Origin: Mariniphaga sp.
GTDB lineage: Bacteria; Bacteroidota; Bacteroidia; Bacteroidales; Prolixibacteraceae
Length of the DNA: 64,000 nucleotides
Reading direction: 5' to 3'
NCBI GenBank assembly: GCA_024636975.1
Contig: JAGXGA010000011.1
Coordinates: 1-64,000 of the forward strand
Under the pieces are notes generated by a model. It saw only the letters and a program-made list of their open reading frames with translations. It had not been told where the DNA came from and did no database searches. A program made the translations under genes and the position numbers. Every line of letters begins with the position of its first letter. The first letter of the stretch is position 1. Of the stretch, positions 18,615 to 28,200 are shown in pieces.

Positions 18615-19583
18615 ATGAAAGCATTTATAAAAACGAAGTATGGAGGGCCGGAAGTTCTTCACCTGGAGGAGACAGCAAAGCCGGTGCCGGCAGACAATCA
18701 AATCCTGGTTAAGGTTGAAGCAAATTCAGCCAATCCTGCCGACTGGCACATCATCAGGGGAAAACCGTTTTTGGCACGAATGGCTTTTGGATTGTTCAGG
18801 CCTAAGGATAAGATCGCCGGGGCCGATTTTGCCGGTACAGTGGAAAGCACCGGAATTAAGGTAACACGCGTGAAGGCTGGCGACCGGGTGTTTGGAGAGT
18901 CGCTCAAAGGAGGCGCCTTTGCCGAATACATATGTGTCTCGGAAAATGATTGCGCTACCATGCCCGATGAGGCGGGCTTTCCGGAAATGGCCTGTGTGCC
19001 CATAGCTGGTCTAACCGCATTGCAGGCACTTACCGTGCACGGACACTTAAAGGAAGGTGAATCGGTTTTAATCAACGGAGCTTCAGGAGGCGTTGGTCAT
19101 TTTACTGTACAGATTGCAAAAACATTTGGAGCACGGGTAACGGCTGTCTGTTCCGATAAGAACAAAGATTTTGTGATGGCTCTCGGGGCAGATGAGGTCA
19201 TACCCTACGATAAGGAAGATATTCACAATCACACAGAAAAATACGACCTTGTTATTGATACCCACGGTAACCTTACGCACAGGGACTTCAGGCGAATGGG
19301 AAAACGGGGAGTTGTTGTGGGTTTCACCAATATGGGGCACATGATCACTTTGATGACTAAGGCTGCCTTCAGTAAATTCCCCCTTGCACAGTTTACCGCA
19401 AAAGTTTCAACGGAAGATCTGGAGGTTGTGGCCTCTCTGATAAAGAACATGAAAGTTAAGGTACACATCGAAAAAACATTTCCGTATACCGAAATTTCGC
19501 AAGCTATAAGCTACATCGAATCCATGCGTACAAAAGGAAAAGTGGCCATGGTGTGGGGGGAAAAAGTAAAAAGTAAACAGTGA
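18615..19583 (+). CDS. NAD(P)-dependent MDR-family oxidoreductase
   Basis: Medium-chain dehydrogenase/reductase of the zinc-independent quinone oxidoreductase type, 322 aa, cytoplasmic. The N-terminal GroES-like domain starts MKAFIKTKYGGPEVLHLEE and contains NPADWHIIRGK and ADFAGTVESTG. The Rossmann cofactor site is INGASGGVGHFTVQIAKTFGA at about 155-175. The usual zinc-ligand cysteines are absent, consistent with an NADPH-dependent quinone or enone reductase. It is monocistronic, between repeat-rich spacers. The natural substrate is unknown. Confidence 0.88.
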   Translation: MKAFIKTKYGGPEVLHLEETAKPVPADNQILVKVEANSANPADWHIIRGKPFLARMAFGLFRPKDKIAGADFAGTVESTGIKVTRVKAGDRVFGESLKGGAFAEYICVSENDCATMPDEAGFPEMACVPIAGLTALQALTVHGHLKEGESVLINGASGGVGHFTVQIAKTFGARVTAVCSDKNKDFVMALGADEVIPYDKEDIHNHTEKYDLVIDTHGNLTHRDFRRMGKRGVVVGFTNMGHMITLMTKAAFSKFPLAQFTAKVSTEDLEVVASLIKNMKVKVHIEKTFPYTEISQAISYIESMRTKGKVAMVWGEKVKSKQ

Positions 19584-19993
19584 CAGTCTCTTGACGATCG
19601 GACACTATTTTATTAAAATAACATAGGTGAAGAGTAAATGAAAACAAAAACGGCCGTATGCGACGACAACAGGCAGATTTCATAAACTTTTTACCAGCAA
19701 TAGTTAATAGGGTCAGGAATGCTGCCGGACACCTTTCCCTTTCTCCATTAAGTGAACAGTGAACAGTAAATCAATTGCTTACTTTTTCAGTGCCGGAAAC
19801 TAATTATTACCAGCCTTGTGAATTTCTGTTGTTTTATTATTAAATATTTTTTAGTTTTAGGATTTTAAGCCTGTAGCAAGGTTGACTGAAGAACCGATAG
19901 AAGAAAATACCTCCCTCCCACATTTATAAGCATTTTGTGCCATTTATTTAGGGGCATTTTAAACTAATACTCAGAAATGTGAAATAAAGAATT
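19584..19993. repeat. Intergenic region with a gene remnant and an upstream-repeat copy
   Basis: At 19638 an ATG opens a 14-codon frame (MKTKTAVCDDNRQIS, then stop) that resembles the start of zinc-type alcohol dehydrogenases, probably a remnant. Bases 19750-19768 carry a GTGAACAGTGAACAG tract. Bases 19777-19885 are a copy of the roughly 100-bp element also found before 21298, 33327 and 41907. Confidence 0.55.
19777..19885 (+). repeat. Upstream ~100-bp element, copy 1
   Basis: The shared core reads CTTGTGAATTTCTGTTG, then TTTAT, an AT-rich stretch, TTTTTAGTTTTAGG and TTTTAA-CTG-AGC. Three other copies in the window keep the same order and the same orientation relative to the next gene. It ends about 110 bases before the ketopantoate-reductase-like gene. 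Confidence 0.65.
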
Positions 19994-20926
19994 ATGGAAC
20001 GACGAATATTAATATATGGTGCAGGAGTAATTGGTTCAACATTTGGCGGATTAATGGCAGCCTCAGGGCAAGCTGCAACTTTATTGTCCCGGAATAATCG
20101 ATTAAACGAGCTGAATAACAAGGGATTGTTGCTTCAGAGAAATGATCAGAAGAAAGCTCAAAAAATCTCAGTTAAAATCATTTCCGAATTAAAGCCAGAC
20201 GATATATATGACTATGTATTTGTTACACTTAGAAAAGAACAAGTTCGGGATGCACTTCCACTTTTAAAAAAGAATAAATCGCAGAATTTCGTATTTATGG
20301 TAAATAATCCATCGGGTTATGATGACTGGACCAACGCGCTCGGACGTGAAAGAGTTATTCCCGCGTTCCCGGGTTCCGGTGGGAAAATTGAAAATGGAAT
20401 TGTTTTCTATGAAATTGTATCAGGAATAATTCAACCCACTACATTAGGTGAAATTAATGGGAGTAATAGTGCACGAATAAGGAAACTGAAAACAATATTA
20501 AAAAGTGCAGGGTTTAAAGTATCTGTTTCAAATAATATGGATGCCTGGCAAAAAACTCATGTTGCAATGGTCGGCCCGTTAGGCGATGTAATATACTATG
20601 ATGGCGGAAACAATTACTCAGTAGCTAAAAATTCATTGGCCATTAAGCAGATGAATTTAGCATTGAAAGAGAATTTTAATTTTTTAAAAGAATCCGGAAT
20701 TGGCATTGTGCCCTGGAAACTAAATATTATTCGATTAATGCCATTGTGGATTTTAAATTTAACCATGAAATATGCTTTTAATACGAAATGGGCAGAAACA
20801 GTCATTAGTAATCATGCTTTGAATGCAAGAAATGAAATGAAAGTAATTAGTAATGAATTCATAGAATTGGCTAAATCGAAGGGATATAATCTTAAAGAGT
20901 TTGAAAAATTGGTAGAAAGAATATAA
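19994..20926 (+). CDS. Ketopantoate reductase-like protein
   Basis: A 310-aa NAD(P)-binding protein of the ApbA/PanE (2-dehydropantoate 2-reductase) superfamily. The N-terminal Rossmann motif is ILIYGAGVIGSTFGGLMAASG, followed by the TLLSRNNR loop. The middle DDIYDYVFVTLRKEQV matches the family pattern after strand beta-4. The C-terminal helical half is more divergent and I do not see a convincing copy of the catalytic lysine/serine motifs, so another substrate than ketopantoate is plausible. It stands alone and is preceded by a repeat element. Coding sequence is distinctly AT-richer than the MDR gene upstream. Confidence 0.8.
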   Translation: MERRILIYGAGVIGSTFGGLMAASGQAATLLSRNNRLNELNNKGLLLQRNDQKKAQKISVKIISELKPDDIYDYVFVTLRKEQVRDALPLLKKNKSQNFVFMVNNPSGYDDWTNALGRERVIPAFPGSGGKIENGIVFYEIVSGIIQPTTLGEINGSNSARIRKLKTILKSAGFKVSVSNNMDAWQKTHVAMVGPLGDVIYYDGGNNYSVAKNSLAIKQMNLALKENFNFLKESGIGIVPWKLNIIRLMPLWILNLTMKYAFNTKWAETVISNHALNARNEMKVISNEFIELAKSKGYNLKEFEKLVERI

Positions 20927-21297
20927 GCTGCCCTTAAAATGCAAAACAGTAAAATTGTAAAACTGTCGGATGGTTAAATTGTTGACTGATTTGTTATTAA
21001 AGAAGGTTTCCACAGATTCACAGATTATATGGATGGAGGATTGCCACAGATTCACACATTAAGTGGAAGCTTCCATCCGGTATGAGCGGGCGGGAAGCCT
21101 GTTCAGCAATTCTGCAAGCACCGGGACTATCAAAATTTTATAGCTAGCTCTATCAGGATTCTGCAAGCTGAGTGCAGGGCTACTTTACCGGCAGTTTACT
21201 TCCTTTTCCGGGGTGGAAATTTATTATAACAGCTTTGTGAGTTTATGTTGTTTTAGTTTTAAACATTTTCTAGTTTTAGGATTTTAATTCTGAAGCT
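20927..21297. repeat. Intergenic repeats upstream of the ZIP gene
   Basis: Two CCACAGATTCACAGATTA-type units occur at 21010-21027 and 21042-21060. Bases 21195-21303 are another copy of the roughly 100-bp upstream element, whose last bases include the ATG of the next gene. No ORF or RNA gene is supported. Confidence 0.65.
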
Positions 21298-21303
21298 ATG
21301 TTG
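21195..21303 (+). repeat. Upstream ~100-bp element, copy 2
   Basis: The order matches copy 1: AGCTTTGTGAGTTTATGTTG, then TTTTCTAGTTTTAGGATTTT, then CTGAAGCTATG. The final ATG of the element is the start codon used by the ZIP transporter ORF, so the element overlaps the gene's translation start. Confidence 0.65.
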
Positions 21304-22113
21304 ATGGAAGATTTATTAAATTATAATCCTGTTTTGTTAGCATTGTTTGCTACATTATTCACATGGTTTGTAACCGCGGCCGGTTCATCAATGGTTTTCT
21401 TTTTCAAATCAATTAAAAGGAAATTTTTTAATTCAATGCTTGGATTTGCAGCAGGTGTTATGATTGCAGCAAGTTTTTGGTCGTTGCTAAAACCTTCCAT
21501 CGAAATGGCTGAAGCCAACGGAACATTACCCTGGATGCCTGCATTGGTTGGATTTTTATCAGGTGGTGCATTTTTATTAATAATTGATAATATTTTACCT
21601 CATTTACATTTGGGATTATCGGCTGATAAAGCAGAAGGTATAAAGACATCATGGCAAAGAAGTATCCTTTTGGTACTTGCAATTACACTTCATAATATTC
21701 CCGAAGGACTGGCTATAGGTGTTGCTTTCGGAGCATTAGCCAACAACCCTGATATTGGAATGCTTTCTGGGGCTGTTGCATTAGCGCTTGGGATTGGATT
21801 GCAAAATTTTCCCGAAGGAGCTGCAGTTTCAATACCATTGCGCAGGGAGGGTTTCTCGAGATTACGTGCATTTAATTATGGTCAGTTATCCGGAATAGTT
21901 GAGCCTGTTGCCGGAGTGATTGGTGCATATCTTGTTCTCACAATTGAGCCTCTGTTACCTTATGCGCTTTCTTTTGCCGCAGGTGCAATGATTTTTGTGG
22001 TAGTCGAAGAATTGATACCTGAATCTCAAGCCGGAAATGAAACAGATTTTTCTACAATTGGTGCAATGTTAGGTTTTGCAACAATGATGTTGTTAGATGT
22101 TTCGCTGGGCTAG
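21298..22113 (+). CDS. ZIP-family divalent metal transporter
   Basis: Inner-membrane metal importer of the ZIP family (ZupT-like), 271 aa with about eight transmembrane segments. The conserved metal-site helices are visible: ITLHNIPEGLAIGVAFG at about 125-145 (HNxPEG) and GLQNFPEGAAVSIPL at about 163-178 (xNxPEG), followed by VVVEELIPESQ near 237. The histidine-rich loop of many ZIPs is short (LPHLHLG). Likely substrates are zinc, iron or manganese. Two ATGs (21298 and 21304) are possible starts. No metalloregulator is adjacent. Confidence 0.92.
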   Translation: MLMEDLLNYNPVLLALFATLFTWFVTAAGSSMVFFFKSIKRKFFNSMLGFAAGVMIAASFWSLLKPSIEMAEANGTLPWMPALVGFLSGGAFLLIIDNILPHLHLGLSADKAEGIKTSWQRSILLVLAITLHNIPEGLAIGVAFGALANNPDIGMLSGAVALALGIGLQNFPEGAAVSIPLRREGFSRLRAFNYGQLSGIVEPVAGVIGAYLVLTIEPLLPYALSFAAGAMIFVVVEELIPESQAGNETDFSTIGAMLGFATMMLLDVSLG

Positions 22114-22535
22114 AAGAGGGAAGAGAACGGCTGGTGAAGTGAACAGTGAAAAGTGAACAGTAAACAGTGAACAGTTGACGCCCGGCTGTACCTTGTTTCA
22201 CCGGATGGAATCCCTTGCATTTATCTGCAGGAAACTGAATTAGAATAAGGATGCTATCCTTTCCTCCATAAAGGAATAAATGTTACGATGCGCCTGTCTG
22301 CCGACCAGGCAGGCTGCATCTTTTAGTTCGGGTGCCGGATTTCTTCTGCAAATTTTTTGCTGCGCTGCAGCTATAGTCAGTATGCTTCCTCAAAACTGCC
22401 TTTTAAACCGGCACGATTTCATGCTTAAACCGTTGGTGTATTATCAAAAAATATGAAACTCGATCAATTTAAAGATATAAGATATAACTTCGCAGAGAAA
22501 GTTCATGAATTGTCACTGCTTCAAAAAATGTAAAC
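22114..22535. repeat. Intergenic repeats and the duplicated flank of the GH5-like gene
   Basis: A tandem GTGAACAGTGAA-type tract lies at 22136-22180, and an inverted GGATGGAATCC element copy at 22203-22259. The CTGCGCTGCAGC repeat (core 22350-22376) follows. From about 22300 onward the sequence matches 34450-34688 upstream of the intact GH5-like gene, so this flank belongs to the duplicated block. Confidence 0.7.
22203..22259. repeat. GGATGGCATCC inverted element, copy 2
   Basis: Opens GGATGGAATCCC and closes AAGGATGCTATCC, with one mismatch in the first arm. The centre contains TTGCA and CTGCAGGAA, as in several other copies. Confidence 0.65.
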
Positions 22536-22985
22536 ATGAAATATAAACAACTAATTCTGACGGTTATTATTTTTGGAGTATTCCAAAGTCTTTTTGCAGG
22601 AAACTACATTTTCTCGGTAAAAGGCACCAAAACTTACCTCAATAATCAGGAAATCCTGGTGGCAGGTTTACGTTGCTCAAACGCGCTGTATTCTGAAAAA
22701 TCTGCAGACGATTTAATCAGGCATCTGGATGAATTAAAATCATACGGTGTAAACACAATAAGTGTTTTTGTAATGGGTTCGCGTTACGGAAATTTTAAGG
22801 GCTATTTGGAAGATGGAAGTCTTAATCCGGTTTATTCAAAACGGTTGGCTAAAATTATTAAAGCAGCCGATAAAAAAGGAATGATTGTTCTGGTGGGATG
22901 TTTGTACTGGGGCGGCTCAAGTGCCAAATGGGAATCGTGGACACAAAAGGAAGCAAATGGGGGCAGTACCCCGGCTGTATCTTAA
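22536..22985 (+). pseudogene. 5' fragment of a GH5-like secreted protein
   Basis: The first 141 residues are about 90% identical by eye to the intact protein at 34689-35645, including the signal peptide (FGVFQSLFAG) and the WGGSSAKWESWTQKEAN block. Homology stops abruptly at about base 22958. The frame then runs eight codons through unrelated sequence (GGSTPAVS) to a stop. Both predicted catalytic glutamates of the intact copy lie beyond this point, so the fragment cannot be an active glycosidase. The matching upstream flank shows that this is a truncated duplicate, not an independent small gene. It could still be transcribed. Confidence 0.85.
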
Positions 22986-23358
22986 AGAAGTTGTGAATAA
23001 TCAGCGACTTGAACTTTTGCCAAAAATATTTTCTGAAAGTTATGTCTTTCACGGAATGAATGGTAAAGATGGTTACCCTGTAAAAAATAATTATCTCAAG
23101 CCATTTTTAATATCGCTTTTCAATGCTTTTCCTGATTTACACTATACTATTGATAATATAATTGCAGAAGGCGATAAAGTAGCTGTAAGTTGCACAGCAA
23201 GTGGAACTCACAAAGGTTAATTTTTAGGAGCACCTGCGAGTGGAAATAAAGTTATGTATAAGGAAATATTTATTTACAGAATTAGTAATGGAATGTTAGC
23301 TGAAGGATGGGCTGTTGTAGATGTGGCAGGTTTAAAAGAGCAGCTCATAAAAAAATAA
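22959..23358 (+). pseudogene. Broken SnoaL-like (ester cyclase) gene
   Basis: Directly after the GH5 break, another frame encodes a SnoaL-like NTF2-fold protein: LYLKEVVNNQRLELLPKIF, YVFHGMNG, FNAFPDLHYTIDNIIAEGDKVAV and SCTASGTHKG. A TAA at 23218 interrupts it. The same frame then continues with FLGAPASGNKV and AEGWAVVDVAGLKEQL to a stop at 23356-23358. In relatives the interrupted position is usually a glutamate or similar residue, so a single GAA-to-TAA change would explain it. The normal N-terminus and start codon are lost at the junction. It is therefore a 5'-truncated gene with an internal stop. Confidence 0.8.
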
Positions 23359-23488
23359 AAATTACCAAGCACAGCATACACTTACATAATTGTAAGAAGT
23401 GAGCACCATGAACAAATTTAGCAAAACCGATGTTTTCAACTCGATATGAATAAGAAGTCACTTCATCGCGGTTCTAAATGATTAAGGG

Positions 23489-24589
23489 ATGCCAATATTT
23501 ATGGATCGCCACGATGTTTCAGAAGCTGTTACAGCCGAAGTTGTTGCCCGGATTCACCAGGAAGATCTAAAAATTCAGCACAAATACGGTTGCCGGGGAT
23601 TAACATATTGGTTTGATGAAACCCGAAAAACGGCCTTTTGTTTGGTGGAAGCACCCGACAAAAATGCAATTATTGAAATGCATGCCAATGCTCACGGGGA
23701 AGTACCTCACCAGGTCATTGAAGTGGATGCAGCTATTGTTGAATCGTTTTTAGGCAGAATTGAAGATCCTGAAAAAGCACTCAACACCAGTTTAAACATC
23801 ATAAACGATCCGGCTTTCAGAACAATAATGGTGGTGGATATTGAAAATTGTTACTTTAATAAGTTCGTTCCTCATTCCAATATTTTAAACAATCAGATTT
23901 TTAACAAACAGATGACTGCAATTCTGAAATCGTTCGATGGTAATGTGGTTCAGCAAAATGAAGATGGTTTTTTAATTTCTTTTGTAACAGTTGCAAAAGC
24001 AGTTTTATGTGCTTTAGTAATTCAGGAAAACTATCACGCACACAAAACTCAACATCAAGTTAATTTTACCAGATTAAGTATCGGTATGCATGCCGGAGTT
24101 CCGGTAACCGAAAGAAAATCGATATTTGAGGATACCATTAAATTAGCCAGAAGGATGCGTATAATTTCCGATGCTGAGATTGTTATTTCAACTGAAGTGC
24201 ATCAATTGTACAAAAGCGGGAATTTTGGCGAAGATTTGAACCTTAACCAAATTCGCATTCTAACTCCGGCAGAAGAAAAATTCATTAATAACTTTATGGA
24301 TTTCACTGAAAAAGAGTGGCAAAATGCAGAAATTAAAGTTGATGATTTCGAAAAGAATATTGGCATCAGCAAATCAAAACTTTACCGGGAAATGATTCGG
24401 TTAACCGAAAAATCACCGAATGTTTTTTTACTTCATTACAGGCTGCGAAAATCATTGCAACTGTTGCAAAAGCAAAAAGGAAACATTTCTGAAATAGCCT
24501 TTAATTCGGGTTTTAACAGTCCTTCCTATTTTGCAAAATGTTTCCGTAAAAAGTATGGAATCATGCCTTCGGAAATAGCGCTGCAATAA
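23489..24589 (+). CDS. DUF4242 / cyclase-like / AraC fusion regulator
   Basis: A 366-aa three-part protein. Residues 1-90 match DUF4242 (SCO4226-like nickel-binding) proteins: MDRHDVSEAVTAEVVARIHQ, GLTYWFDETRKTAFCLVEAP. Residues 105-255 resemble a degenerate class III nucleotide-cyclase domain (IMVVDIENCYFN, LSIGMHAGVPVTERKSIFED, DAEIVISTEV); the catalytic metal and base-contact residues are not clearly kept. Residues 265-366 are an AraC-type double helix-turn-helix (GISKSKLYREM and ISEIAFNSGFNSPSYFAKCFRKKYG). It is probably a ligand-responsive transcription factor. The cupin gene 185 bases downstream is a natural target or partner. An ATG start near 23489 is accepted because the DUF4242 fold begins right there. 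Confidence 0.82.
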   Translation: MPIFMDRHDVSEAVTAEVVARIHQEDLKIQHKYGCRGLTYWFDETRKTAFCLVEAPDKNAIIEMHANAHGEVPHQVIEVDAAIVESFLGRIEDPEKALNTSLNIINDPAFRTIMVVDIENCYFNKFVPHSNILNNQIFNKQMTAILKSFDGNVVQQNEDGFLISFVTVAKAVLCALVIQENYHAHKTQHQVNFTRLSIGMHAGVPVTERKSIFEDTIKLARRMRIISDAEIVISTEVHQLYKSGNFGEDLNLNQIRILTPAEEKFINNFMDFTEKEWQNAEIKVDDFEKNIGISKSKLYREMIRLTEKSPNVFLLHYRLRKSLQLLQKQKGNISEIAFNSGFNSPSYFAKCFRKKYGIMPSEIALQ

Positions 24590-24774
24590 TCCTGCAGTTT
24601 ATTTACTTTGATTTTATTATTTGCCTGAACCAAAATTGCTTGCATAAGAACTGATTGTGCCATTGGATTACATTTAGTTGCCGTAGCTTTGATAATAATA
24701 CCCGCCTGTTGCTTTAAATGGATGCAGCAATGGTGCTTTAAAATGTCATCCATAGTTATAAAGGAGAAATTAAT

Positions 24775-25161
24775 ATGAAAATTGCAAAAGAAAACATTGA
24801 AGTAAAAATGGAAATCCCTGGCGCTGTTGTTCGTCAAAGAACAGATTTCGGCGATGCAACTGGATTAGGTAAAATTAGCGGCGAGTATTTCAGCTTTTCA
24901 GCCGGAGTAGATACCACCCCGCTTTTCATGGGGCTCGAAGGAAACTTATGTCAGTGCCCGCACTGGGGTTACGTTTTAAGCGGCCAGATTACAACCACTG
25001 ATGTCGAAGGTGTTCAGGAAACTGTAAATGCAAACGATTTGTTTTACTGGCCGGCAGGGCATAACGTTAAGGTGAATGCTGATGCGGAAATCGTTATGTT
25101 TAGCCCTCAACATGAACACAGTCAGGTAATAAATCACATGATTGACAAGATTGGGAAATAA
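24775..25161 (+). CDS. Cupin-like small protein
   Basis: A 128-aa single-domain protein with cupin character. The segment CQCPHWGYVLSGQITTTDVEG followed by NDLFYWPAGHNVKV matches the two cupin motifs, with a metal-binding histidine candidate in PHWGYV and another in AGHNV. A good Shine-Dalgarno (AAGGAG, 24761-24766) precedes the ATG, unusual in this phylum. It follows the DUF4242-AraC regulator on the same strand and may belong to its regulon. The small-molecule ligand is unknown. Confidence 0.78.
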   Translation: MKIAKENIEVKMEIPGAVVRQRTDFGDATGLGKISGEYFSFSAGVDTTPLFMGLEGNLCQCPHWGYVLSGQITTTDVEGVQETVNANDLFYWPAGHNVKVNADAEIVMFSPQHEHSQVINHMIDKIGK

Positions 25162-25189
25162 ATTTAAAATAACAACAATTCAACTCATT

Positions 25190-25250
25190 GGATGACATCC
25201 CTCGTTATTTATTTCAGGAACCCGGAATCAAAAAGTAGGGATGCCATCCC
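25190..25250. repeat. GGATGGCATCC inverted element, copy 3
   Basis: Opens GGATGACATCCC and closes GGGATGCCATCCC. The centre includes CAGGAACCCGGAATCAAAAA, nearly the same as in copies 4 and 7. It lies between the convergent cupin and ABC transporter genes and could end transcription from either side. Confidence 0.7.
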
Positions 25251-25286
25251 TTAAGCAACAGTTTATCAATTTATCAATTTTCCCAA

Positions 25287-28200
25287 CTACTTATTTTTTG
25301 TGAGGTCATGTTTTATAAACGCCATGGGATTATAGAAAATCCGTTCTCTAAGTCTTGCCTGCCGGTTTAGCCTCCATCCTTCAATTTTATTAAGTACTTT
25401 GTGCAGTACATCAAAATACAGTGTAACCATGAGCAAAAAAGTAAATACCCAGATAACGAGTAGATTAAACAACAGCGTATCAATTTTCACATTACCAATG
25501 TATTTATAAGCACTGTAAAAATGGGCTGCTCCGTTTTTATTAACGGGACTTCGGTAAATTGGCTCGTCGCCCTGGTAAATCCGGTTGTTGGTGATGTAAA
25601 TTTTTTGTGCTGAATATTTATCCCTGGTTACTTCTTCCAGCTTATCGTTTGTGTGGCGATCTTTAAAACCTTCCAGACGTTCCGGTTCATTGTTGAAAAG
25701 GGAAAGAACCTGCATGTATTTGCTCTCCCGCGCATTGTTGGCACTGTTGTACTCTGTCTTGTATTCTTCAGCTGCGTATTCCAGGTAATCTGAAAGAACT
25801 GAAATTCCATTTTGGTTAAACGTGCCTGTACCAATCCGTTCAATAGCCCAAATCACGGAATCGTTGAAAGGGGGTATTTCGGTTGCCATGTCTTCGAATG
25901 AATTTTGCAGCAGCGGTACCACTGATGCTGCGCTCTCCTGTTGGTTATTTTCTTTGAATGACCAGTAAGAAGCCAGGTGCTTTTTCAATTCGGGTACTAA
26001 ATAAAAAGCTTTAAAACCGAACTCATTTTTCCAAACTTCTTCTTCAAAAAGATGTTTTCTGTAATCATTGTTTTTGTAAAGGTTCACCGCCAGTGCTTCA
26101 TAAGCCCACCGGGAAGTCATTGCATCTCCTATAAGTGGGGTTTTTTCGTAACTGTTCAACGTATTGTGCATTTTATTAAAGTCGATGATTACACCACTAA
26201 GCAACAATTGCGGAATCAGTAACAAAGGAATTAAAATGTAAATGGCAACAACAGAGTTCAGTCCGGCTGACAAATTCAACCCAAGTAAATTGGCAAAACA
26301 TGCTGTGGTAAAAAGAATGGCCCAGGTAGAAAAAGTAACATCTTTTATTTCGAGCATGTAATTGCTGATTAAGACAAACGAAAGCATCTGGATAGCAGAA
26401 AGTGAGAAAAGGATAATTATTTTTGACGTGAGGTAAGCTCCCCGGCTAAGGTTTAAAAATTCTTCGCGTTTTCTTATCTTCTGGTCTTTAAAGATTTCTT
26501 CTGCGCTGATGCTTAATCCAATAAAAAGGGCAACAACAATACTCATGAAAAGAAACGCAGGTATATTGTCGTTATACCTGACTAAATATTCGGCAGTGCC
26601 GCTGTATCTTGAAAAGAATCCAAGCAAAACCGCCAAAGCCGGTGCTTCCAGCAAAGCAATTGTCAGATATTGCCGATTGGCCTTTTTAGTTGCAAAATCC
26701 CGTTTTACAAATAGTTTAAGTTGTTTTAACCACTTCGGAATTTCAAAATGAACCTCGGGTAAATCCTGCCTGGTATTGGGGTTGAGTTTCATGAAATCAA
26801 TTACACGGGGCTCAACTTTTTCCTTATACCTCTGGTACCAGTCTTCGGGCGTTATTTTACGGCGGCGTATGCTTTTGCCGAACGGATCGACCATCCGCGT
26901 CTGGATAATCCGCAGTGGTTGTTCTGTATGCACATTACCGCAGGCCAGGCATTCGCTTTCATCCGGATTATTGTAATTTGTCTCGTGCTTAAAATAGGTG
27001 ATGGCTTCCATGGGGTTGCCAAAAAACACAACCCGGCCACCCTGTTCCATCACGATCATCCGGTCGAAAAGCTTGTAAATATCGCTGGAAGGCTGATGAA
27101 TATTAGCAAAAACAAGTTTTCCCTTCAGGCATTGTCGTTTTAATAGGTACATTACTTTTTCCGAATCAGCCGATGACAGGCCGGAGGTTGGTTCATCCAC
27201 AAATAAAACTGATGGTTCACGCATCAATTCAAGTGCGATGTTAAGGCGTTTTCGCTGCCCCCCGCTTAGTATTTTTTTTAACGGACTGCCAACCACCAGG
27301 TCCCTTGCTTCAATCAGGTCGAAGTCATGCAGAGTTTGTTCAATTTTCTCCCTGATTTTTTCTTCATCCATGTTTCCAAAGCAGAACCGTGCGTTGTATT
27401 TAAGGTTTTCATAAACGCTAAGTTCTTCGAGGAGTAAATCAACCTGTGGAACATAACCAATAATACCTTCCAGAACTTCTTTATTTTCGGGATTATGAAT
27501 ATCGTACCCATTGATAACGATTCGTCCATTGTGGGGTTTAAGCTTTCCGTTGAGAACATTTAGCAGTGTTGTTTTTCCAACTCCGCTTCCTCCGAGAATA
27601 CCAACCAAATCGCCCGACCGTTCCTGGAAACTCAAGGGGTGCAACCCGTAATTCTTCCGGCTGAAGCGATATTCCACATCCTCGGCATTAAATACGATTT
27701 TGGGTTTTCCCTGTTCCTGGATGAACCTCGTCATAATGCTGCTGTAGTAAATAGGAATAATCCTGGAGGTTCTCAGTATTCCTCCGGGAGGGAATACATA
27801 CAATCTGTCCTGAACCAGGCGATGCCCGTTAAGGTACATGTTCCTTGGGCCCCTGTATTTGAAAAACAGGCTGTTTATGCTGCTTATAAGAATAATCTCA
27901 AGTTCAACTTTTTGGTTTTCACGGTAAAGGTGTTTAATTTGTTTATAAGGATGCTCCTCATTCCCATTGACTACAAAAAGGTTGCTCTTTTCCTTTACGG
28001 CATGAATGGATTCAAGAAAAAACAGGGCGAGGTCGTTATACTCCCTCGATTTTATTTTCAACCCTTTTGCAACTATGTCAACGATCTGCCTGTCATGGGC
28101 ACTGGTGCCTCCATCTTTATTAATGAAATTTAAAAGTTGAACGACAATCATATACCGTGTTTCCAAATCGAATTGATCAACAATTCCTTTGCAAATTTTC

